Shown piece after piece: positions 58,968 to 64,000 of a stretch of 64,000 nucleotides of DNA. The stretch comes from Nonomuraea turcica (GTDB lineage: Bacteria; Actinomycetota; Actinomycetes; Streptosporangiales; Streptosporangiaceae). The stretch's first letter is position 1. Each line of letters starts with the position of its first letter. A program made the translations under genes and the position numbers. The stretch is taken from assembly GCF_030718205.1 (NCBI RefSeq), contig NZ_JAUZQF010000001.1:992001-1056000 (forward strand), written 5' to 3'. Under the pieces are notes generated by a model. The model saw only the letters and a program-made list of their open reading frames with translations, had not been told where the DNA came from and did no database searches.

Positions 58968-59978
58968 GCCGGTCAGCCAGTCGTCCACACCCTTGAGCAG
59001 CTCCTTGCGTACGGACTCCGGAGCCGCCGACGAGCGTACGGACTGCCGCGCCAGCTCGGCGATCTCGGCGTCGCTGAAGCCGTAGACGTCCCTGGCCAGC
59101 TCGTATTGCGGCAGCAGCCGCGCACCGAACAGCAGCGGGTCGTCCGACCCCAGCGCGATCGGCACCCCCGCGTCGAACAGCCGCCGCAGCGGCACGTCGG
59201 CGACGTCCTGGGCGACCCCCAGCCCCAGGTTCGAGGTGGGGCAGATCTCGCAGCAGATCTGCCGGTCGGCCAGCCGGTGCATCAGCCACTGGTCCTCGGC
59301 CGATCGCACACCGTGCCCGATCCGGTCCGCTGCCAGGTCGTCCACACACTGCGCCACGCTGCGCGGGCCCATCAGCTCGCCCCCGTGGGGCACGGACAGC
59401 AGCCCGCCCCGCTTGGCGATCCTGAACGCCCGCTCGAAGTCCCTGGCCGCGCCCCTGCGCTCGTCGTTGGACAGCCCGAACCCGACCACGCCCTTGCCGA
59501 CGTATTGCGTGGCCAGCCTGGCCAGCGTGTTCGCGTCGAGCGGATGCCTGGTCCTGTTCGCCGCCACGACCACCGCGATCCCGATCCGGGCGTGCTCGCC
59601 CGCCTGCCGCGCGGCGTCGAGCACCAGCTCCAGCGTGGCGGTCAGGCCGCCGAAACGCTGGGCGTACCCCGACGGGTCGACCTGGATCTCCAGCCAGCGC
59701 GACCCGGCCGCCGCCTCGTCCTCGGCCGTCTCGCGCAGCAGCCTGTAGACGTGGTCGGGCCGGCTCAGCACGGACCTGGCGATGTCGTACAGCCGCTGGA
59801 ACCTGAACCAGCCGCGCTCGTCGGTGGCCCGCAACTTCGGCGGCCAGTCCTCCTCCAGCGCGTCGGGCAGATGCAGCCCCTGCTCCCTGGCCAGCTCGAT
59901 CAGCGTGGTGTGCCGCATCGAACCGGTGAAGTGCAGGTGGAGATGGGCCTTGGGAAGCGCGTCTAGGGGCCGTGGCAT
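58956..59978 (-). CDS. add: Adenosine deaminase
   Basis: A 340-aa zinc enzyme of the adenosine/AMP deaminase family, deaminating adenosine to inosine. Metal and catalytic motifs are KAHLHLHFTGS (H12, H14, H16), the region VPHGGELMGP (usual HAGE is HGGE here), DRIGHGVRS (His ~235), CPTSNLGLG and IALGSDDPLLF (the Asp pair ~290). Aminodeoxyfutalosine deaminase and adenine deaminase share these motifs, so substrate is probable but not certain. It reads leftward; its 3' end overlaps the anti-sigma candidate by 12 nt. Confidence 0.9.
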   Translation of the reverse strand: MPRPLDALPKAHLHLHFTGSMRHTTLIELAREQGLHLPDALEEDWPPKLRATDERGWFRFQRLYDIARSVLSRPDHVYRLLRETAEDEAAAGSRWLEIQVDPSGYAQRFGGLTATLELVLDAARQAGEHARIGIAVVVAANRTRHPLDANTLARLATQYVGKGVVGFGLSNDERRGAARDFERAFRIAKRGGLLSVPHGGELMGPRSVAQCVDDLAADRIGHGVRSAEDQWLMHRLADRQICCEICPTSNLGLGVAQDVADVPLRRLFDAGVPIALGSDDPLLFGARLLPQYELARDVYGFSDAEIAELARQSVRSSAAPESVRKELLKGVDDWLTGSLE

Positions 59979-60091
59979 TTGCTTATCTTGCCATCCGGCC
60001 TGTGGCGGGGTGCCGTCCCACTCGCGGGCTCGCGACCGTGAAAGCCGGGCGGGCGAGTGATGGATGGGCGGGAACCGGGGATCAATGACGC

Positions 60092-60724
60092 ATGATCCCT
60101 GAGGGGCGCGACGGCGGACGGGGATGGCGCGCGGTGGTGGCGGCGCTGGCGTTCGCGATGACGGGTCTCATCATCCACGCGTTGTTCTCGTCGGGATTCG
60201 GGCGCATTGCCCGTCCTGCCGAGGAGGCGCCCCCACCCCTCGCCGTGGCCCCTCCGGAGACCCGCCTGGACGGTGACCAGGCGAACGTCCGCCCCGTTTC
60301 GGCCGTGCCCACCCGCGGCTCGGACTCACGGGCCGGCGTCCTCGCGGTGATCTCCGACGATTTCTGGCTCACCTACCTCCCCGCGGGGCTCGAACGCAGT
60401 GGCGGTGGGGTGATCGAGCCGGAGCTGGGCGTCAAGGGCGGCTGGGCCAGGTTCGCAGCTGCGGACAGGTTCGTCGAAGCGCAGGTCGAGCACGGTATGG
60501 TGGCGGCGGACTGGCAGAGCTACCGCTCCCGGGTCACCATGCTCGACGCCCGTGACACCACCGTACGCGGCCGGCCCGCCGCGGTCGGCAGGCATCCGAA
60601 CGGCGGTCGCGTGATCGTCTGGCTGGAACGCGTGGGCACCGGCGCGTGGATCAGAGTCAGCGACTCCCTGAGCGGGGAACTCCTCGCAGTTGCCGCCTCC
60701 GTGAAGGCTCCTGTAGGAGACTAG
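60092..60724 (+). CDS. Hypothetical membrane-anchored protein
   Basis: Not recognised. The 210-aa product has a short basic N-terminus and one membrane helix (VVAALAFAMTGLIIHALF, ~14-31), with the remaining ~175 residues outside the cytoplasm. The exterior part begins with a Pro/Ala linker, then a compact domain (FWLTYLPAGLERSGGGVIE, GWARFAAADRFVEAQVEHG, RPAAVGRHPNGGRVIVWLE) that resembles the extracytoplasmic parts of actinobacterial anti-sigma-type or lipoprotein-like proteins. The start has no strong ribosome site. It precedes a lipoprotein gene by 53 nt. Confidence 0.7.
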   Translation: MIPEGRDGGRGWRAVVAALAFAMTGLIIHALFSSGFGRIARPAEEAPPPLAVAPPETRLDGDQANVRPVSAVPTRGSDSRAGVLAVISDDFWLTYLPAGLERSGGGVIEPELGVKGGWARFAAADRFVEAQVEHGMVAADWQSYRSRVTMLDARDTTVRGRPAAVGRHPNGGRVIVWLERVGTGAWIRVSDSLSGELLAVAASVKAPVGD

Positions 60725-60777
60725 GTCCCCTTCCCAGTCCCTCTCTTCCGGGTATCCACACACGTCATGGGGGGTCG

Positions 60778-61290
60778 ATGCGGCGTCTGGCGGCAGTGCT
60801 CCTCGTGCTCGCGCTCACCGGCTGCGGCGGCGGTGACGGCGTGCCGGAGCCCGAGCCCACCCGCACCGTCGCCCCGCCGTCGCAGGAGCCGGCAAGGAGC
60901 AAGACCATCTCGCTGTCCTGCGGCGGCACCGAGGTAAGCCTGCCGGCCATGCCCGCGAAGCTGAAGCGTGCCGGCGCGTTCGCCCAGCTGCCCTCGCTCG
61001 CCCGCCGGCTCGACGTCGACGGCCTGATCTGGCGCGGGAACGACGAGCACCTGTACGTCGGCGTGGTGTGCGGGGTGCGGACCGCCGAGCAGTTCGCCAC
61101 GCTGGTCGCCAGGTCGACGCTGACGGCGTACAAGGGGCGGCCGGCGCTGCGCTGGACCACCAAGAGCGGCCTGCGGAACTTCATGTGGCTGGAGCAGCCG
61201 GGCACCGCGGTCTACATCGGTGCGACACCCGGCCTCGCCACCCACATCAGGCGAATCGCCGGCGGCGTCTCAGCGGGCCTCGGCCAATAG
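60778..61290 (+). CDS. Small lipoprotein
   Basis: A 170-aa exported lipoprotein of unknown function. Lipobox LALTGC lies at ~12-17 after a short signal peptide. A Pro/Glu linker is followed by a domain with two cysteines (SLSCGG and GVVCGVRT), likely a disulphide, and an ending [16 protein letters not shown]. Its end overlaps the convergent aminotransferase gene by 21 nt. It is similar in arrangement to the preceding membrane-anchored gene, suggesting a pair of envelope proteins. Confidence 0.78.
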   Translation: MRRLAAVLLVLALTGCGGGDGVPEPEPTRTVAPPSQEPARSKTISLSCGGTEVSLPAMPAKLKRAGAFAQLPSLARRLDVDGLIWRGNDEHLYVGVVCGVRTAEQFATLVARSTLTAYKGRPALRWTTKSGLRNFMWLEQPGTAVYIGATPGLATHIRRIAGGVSAGLGQ

Positions 61291-62478
61291 CTTGCCCAAG
61301 CGGCTGACGCCCTCCACCAGGTCGTCGTCGCCCAGCGCGTACGACAGCCTGAAGTAACCCGGCGTGCCGAACGCCTCGCCGGGCACCACCGCCACCTCGG
61401 CCTCCTCCAGGATCAGCTCGGCCAGCTCGCTAGAGGTCTGGGACCGCCTGCCCCGCAGCTCCTTGCCGATCAGCTCCTTGACCGTCGGGTACGCGTAGAA
61501 CGCCCCCTTCGGCTCGGGGCAGAACACGCCCGGGATGTCGTTGAGCATCCGCACCATCGTCTGGCGGCGCCTGTCGAACGCCGTGCGCATCTCGGCCACC
61601 GCCGACAGGTCGCCGGAGACCGCGGCCAGCGCCGCCATCTGCGCCACGTTGGAGACGTTGGACGTGGCGTGCGACTGCAGGTTGGTGGCGGCCTTGACCA
61701 CGTCGGCCGGGCCGATCAGCCAGCCCACGCGCCAGCCGGTCATCGCGTAGGTCTTGGCCACGCCGTTGAGGATCACCACCCGGTCGCCCAGCTCGGGGAC
61801 GGCCGTGGCGATGCTGGTGAACTCGGTGTCGCCGTACACGAGGTGCTCGTAGATCTCGTCGGTGACGACCCACAGGCCGTGCTCGGCCGCCCAGCGGCCG
61901 ATCGCGATGGTCTGCTCGCGCGAGTAAACCGCGCCCGTCGGGTTGGACGGTGAGACGAACAACACCACCTTCGTACGCTCGGTGCGCGCGGCCTCCAGCT
62001 GCTCGACGTCCGCCAGGTAGCCGGTGGACTCGTCGGCGACGACGTCCACCTGCACGCCCCCGGCCAGCTTGATCGCCTCGGGGTAGGTCGTCCAGTAGGG
62101 CGCGACCACGAGGACCTCGTCACCCGGGTCGAGCAGCGTCGCGAAGGCCTCATAGACGGCCTGCTTGCCGCCATTGGTGATCAGCACCTGAGACGGCTCG
62201 ACGGCATAGCCGGAGTCGCGCCTGGTCTTGTCGGCGACGGCCTGCTTGAGCTCGGGCAGCCCGCCCGCCGGGGTGTACTTGTGGAAACGCGGCTGGCGGG
62301 CCGCCTCGATCGCCGCCTCGACGATGTAGTCAGGCGTCGGGAAGTCGGGCTCGCCCGCGCCGAAGCCGATGACGGGGCGTCCGGCCGCCTTCATCGCCTT
62401 CGCCTTGGCGTCCACGGCGAGGGTGGCGGATTCGGAAATCGCGGAAATTCTTGCGGAGATGCGAGGTCGGGTGGACAT
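61270..62478 (-). CDS. Pyridoxal-dependent aminotransferase (aspartate aminotransferase class I)
   Basis: A 402-aa fold-type I PLP aminotransferase. The family features are [14 protein letters not shown] (~38-51), [28 protein letters not shown] (~172-184), [12 protein letters not shown] and the cofactor lysine in [18 protein letters not shown] (~Lys242). It converts aspartate or a related amino acid with 2-oxoglutarate. The ATG was chosen at the point where the family alignment starts; the upstream frame crosses the tRNA region. The gene commonly lies next to tRNA-Trp/secE/nusG in actinomycetes. Confidence 0.95.
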   Translation of the reverse strand: MSTRPRISARISAISESATLAVDAKAKAMKAAGRPVIGFGAGEPDFPTPDYIVEAAIEAARQPRFHKYTPAGGLPELKQAVADKTRRDSGYAVEPSQVLITNGGKQAVYEAFATLLDPGDEVLVVAPYWTTYPEAIKLAGGVQVDVVADESTGYLADVEQLEAARTERTKVVLFVSPSNPTGAVYSREQTIAIGRWAAEHGLWVVTDEIYEHLVYGDTEFTSIATAVPELGDRVVILNGVAKTYAMTGWRVGWLIGPADVVKAATNLQSHATSNVSNVAQMAALAAVSGDLSAVAEMRTAFDRRRQTMVRMLNDIPGVFCPEPKGAFYAYPTVKELIGKELRGRRSQTSSELAELILEEAEVAVVPGEAFGTPGYFRLSYALGDDDLVEGVSRLGKLLAEAR

Positions 62479-62635
62479 GGGTCCATCGTCCCACGTGCTC
62501 GTGACCTGGGCGATCAGCTTTGGGTTCGACGTACCGGGTATTCCCCCGTATGCTTTCGGCTGGTCCTTCCGCCGCATGTCGCCGGGCGGTTCGGTCCAGG
62601 CAGTGAGTCGATCAGGGTAGTCTGGTTGATGACAT

Positions 62636-62708
62636 AGGGCACTGGCGCAATTGGTAGCGCACCGGTCTCCAAAACCGGCGGTTGGGGGTTCGAGTCCCTC
62701 GTGCCCTG
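62636..62708 (+). tRNA. tRNA-Trp (anticodon CCA)
   Basis: The cloverleaf is readable. The acceptor arms are AGGGCAC and GTGCCCT. The anticodon stem CCGGT/ACCGG has loop CTCCAAA and anticodon CCA, and the T-loop is GGTTCGAGTCC. The discriminator base is G and the CCA end is not encoded. It is located before secE and nusG, as in many actinomycetes. Confidence 0.95.
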
Positions 62709-62786
62709 CGAGTGCGGTCCGCGCAACGATTGGCGTGTAAGCGCGCCGCAAACTGCGTTGGATACGGACGAATTCAGGTGAGGACT

Positions 62787-63032
62787 GTGGCGATCGACAC
62801 ACGCGGCGAAACCGCCGACAAGCCCAGTGGCGAAAAGAAGACGCGCACTTCGCCTGCCCTTTTCTACCGGCAGGTCGTCGGCGAGCTTCGTAAAGTCATC
62901 TGGCCGACACGCAAGGATCTCATCACCTACACCACGGTCGTTCTGATATTCGTTCTGATCATGGTTGGCATCGTGTACGGCCTCGACGCCGCCCTGGGAT
63001 GGTTGGTTCTCCGCGTCTTCGGCGGAGCCTGA
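62787..63032 (+). CDS. secE: Preprotein translocase subunit SecE
   Basis: An 81-aa single-spanning subunit of the SecYEG channel. The conserved region [20 protein letters not shown] is followed by the helix [19 protein letters not shown] and LRVFGG. The GTG start ([15 protein letters not shown]) follows GGTGAGGAC; the frame upstream contains no Sec-related sequence. nusG follows after 80 nt. Confidence 0.96.
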   Translation: MAIDTRGETADKPSGEKKTRTSPALFYRQVVGELRKVIWPTRKDLITYTTVVLIFVLIMVGIVYGLDAALGWLVLRVFGGA

Positions 63033-63112
63033 TCCCGGCGCCGCCGGTGCCCGCCTGACGGAGTCGCCATCGATACGAGCTCAATCGATTAGACGAAAGA
63101 GGAAGAGTCACC

Positions 63113-63877
63113 GTGTCCGAGTCTTCTATTCCGGCCGACGAGTCCCGCGAGGAGTGGGGCGACGAGCTGGAAGAGGCCACTGAGGAAGCCGCCGAGGCGG
63201 CTCTCGAAGAGGCCGAGGTCGCGGAGAGCGACGAGGCGGCCGAGGTCGAGGCTGTCGCCGCCGAAGACGCTTCGGCTCTTCCCGACGTCGACCCCGTCGA
63301 GGAGTTCAAGCAGTCGCTGCGCGGCCTGCCCGGCGAGTGGTATGTCATTCACTCCTACGCCGGCTACGAGAACCGCGTGAAGTCCAACATCGAGAGCCGC
63401 AACGTGTCGCTCAACATGGAGGACTACATCTTCCAGATCGAGGTGCCGACGCACACCGTTCAGGAGTTCAAGAGCGGCAAGAAGGTGCCGGTCAAGGAGC
63501 GCGTGCTGCCCGGCTACGTGCTGGTGCGCATGGACCTGACCGACGAGTCCTGGGCCGCGGTGCGTAACACGCCTGGCGTGACCGGCTTCGTGGGTCTGTC
63601 CAACAAGCCGAGCCCGCTCAACCTCGACGAGGTCGCCAAGCTGCTCGCGCCCGAGCCGACCGAGGAGGCCAAGAAGGCGGCGGCCAAGCCGTCCGCGGGC
63701 CCGACGGTCGAATTCGAGATCGGCGAGTCGGTCACGGTCATGGACGGCCCGTTCGCGACGCTGCCCGCCTCGGTGAGCGAGATCAGCCCCGAGTCGCAGA
63801 AGCTCAAGGTGCTCGTCTCGATCTTCGGCCGTGAGACCCCGGTCGAGCTGTCGTTCAACCAGGTCTCGAAGATCTAG
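63113..63877 (+). CDS. nusG: Transcription termination/antitermination factor NusG
   Basis: A 254-aa NusG. The acidic N-terminal extension (~1-70, Glu/Ala-rich) is typical of actinomycetes. The NGN domain ([19 protein letters not shown] at ~78-95, then [16 protein letters not shown]) and the KOW domain ([20 protein letters not shown] near 205-224) are complete. It binds RNA polymerase to modulate pausing and Rho termination. The GTG start follows GAAAGAGGAAGAG. It is co-transcribed with secE and leads into the L11 ribosomal operon. Confidence 0.97.
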   Translation: MSESSIPADESREEWGDELEEATEEAAEAALEEAEVAESDEAAEVEAVAAEDASALPDVDPVEEFKQSLRGLPGEWYVIHSYAGYENRVKSNIESRNVSLNMEDYIFQIEVPTHTVQEFKSGKKVPVKERVLPGYVLVRMDLTDESWAAVRNTPGVTGFVGLSNKPSPLNLDEVAKLLAPEPTEEAKKAAAKPSAGPTVEFEIGESVTVMDGPFATLPASVSEISPESQKLKVLVSIFGRETPVELSFNQVSKI

Positions 63878-63906
63878 GACGATCACCTACACTTAGACGT
63901 TCGGGC

Positions 63907-63963
63907 GGCCGCCTTCGCGAGGGCGGCCTCCGACATGTCCGGGGCTGCAATCCGCAGCCCGGA
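63907..63963 (+). other. Two hairpins in the nusG-rplK leader
   Basis: GGCCGCC/GGCGGCC (63907-63928, loop of 8) and TCCGGGGCTGC/GCAGCCCGGA with one bulge (63938-63963). They lie between nusG and the next gene and may terminate, attenuate, or be a ribosomal-protein leader element. No T-run follows either stem. Confidence 0.55.
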
Positions 63964-63996
63964 CGGCATCACAATCAAAGACCCGGAGAAGGACAA

Positions 63997-64000
63997 ATGC
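63997..64000 (+). CDS. rplK: Start of the next gene, probably 50S ribosomal protein L11 (partial)
   Basis: An ATG preceded by GGAGAAGGAC 3-12 nt upstream begins at the right edge; only four bases of the gene are inside. The assignment to L11 rests on the near-universal order secE-nusG-rplK, not on visible coding sequence. Confidence 0.5.

Noticed and set aside
62636..62708. The tRNA-Trp gene as a phage or island attachment site
   Set aside because: No integrase, no repeat of the tRNA 3' end in the window, and the following secE-nusG order is the normal chromosomal backbone.

Overview
The window is chromosomal DNA of a very GC-rich actinomycete. GTG and TTG starts are common, the regulators are IdeR/DtxR, SpoIIE-type, LuxR and ECF-sigma/anti-sigma types, there are class F sortases with proline/threonine-rich wall proteins, and the right edge carries tRNA-Trp - secE - nusG - (rplK). 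The overall gene mix resembles Streptosporangiaceae such as Nonomuraea; that placement is an inference from gene content, not a match that was computed.

Left part (1-16 kb): an ABC ATPase divergent from a histidine kinase/response regulator pair, then an eroded stretch with gene fragments around a LysR gene, and a small leftward group (unknown 133-aa protein, PLP-dependent dehydratase, maltokinase-cap-like protein). At 7.7-13.3 kb there is a coherent sugar-acid catabolic divergon: SDR, zinc alcohol dehydrogenase, L-fuconate dehydratase, FCD-type GntR regulator and an MFS transporter. An 11-bp palindrome (TCATCAGATGA and variants) occurs four times in its two control regions. An NmrA-like oxidoreductase with an ECF41-like promoter, a CBM48-like protein and an archease follow.

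Middle (16-41 kb): a methyltransferase/CGNR divergent pair, a CHRD protein, a ClpX-zinc-finger/HTH protein with a 35-codon micro-gene behind it, a family 2 glycosyltransferase, a CbiMQO cobalt ECF transporter, a STAS protein, an SDR/crotonase pair, a rhomboid protease preceded by a perfect 71-bp tandem duplication, a YqhA-family protein, a BlaI repressor, serC, a double-HTH LuxR protein, a Tat-exported haem peroxidase, citrate synthase, pdxH behind a 37-nt repeat array, an MFS exporter, UdgX, an IdeR-type repressor, a PAS-GAF-SpoIIE-ATPase regulator, an alpha/beta hydrolase, a divergent MarR pair and an acyl-CoA dehydrogenase.

Right part (41.8-64 kb): an alternating wall-protein/class F sortase/wall-protein/class F sortase operon, a thiolase, a 46-aa basic peptide, a serine hydrolase, an Lrp/APC-permease pair, a long acyl-CoA dehydrogenase, a sugar ABC importer (binding protein and two permeases) preceded by two DasR-like sites, a methyltransferase, an ECF sigma factor with an overlapping membrane anti-sigma candidate, adenosine deaminase, two small envelope proteins, an aminotransferase, tRNA-Trp, secE, nusG and the first codon of what should be rplK. 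No CRISPR array, prophage, insertion sequence or complete biosynthetic gene cluster was seen.
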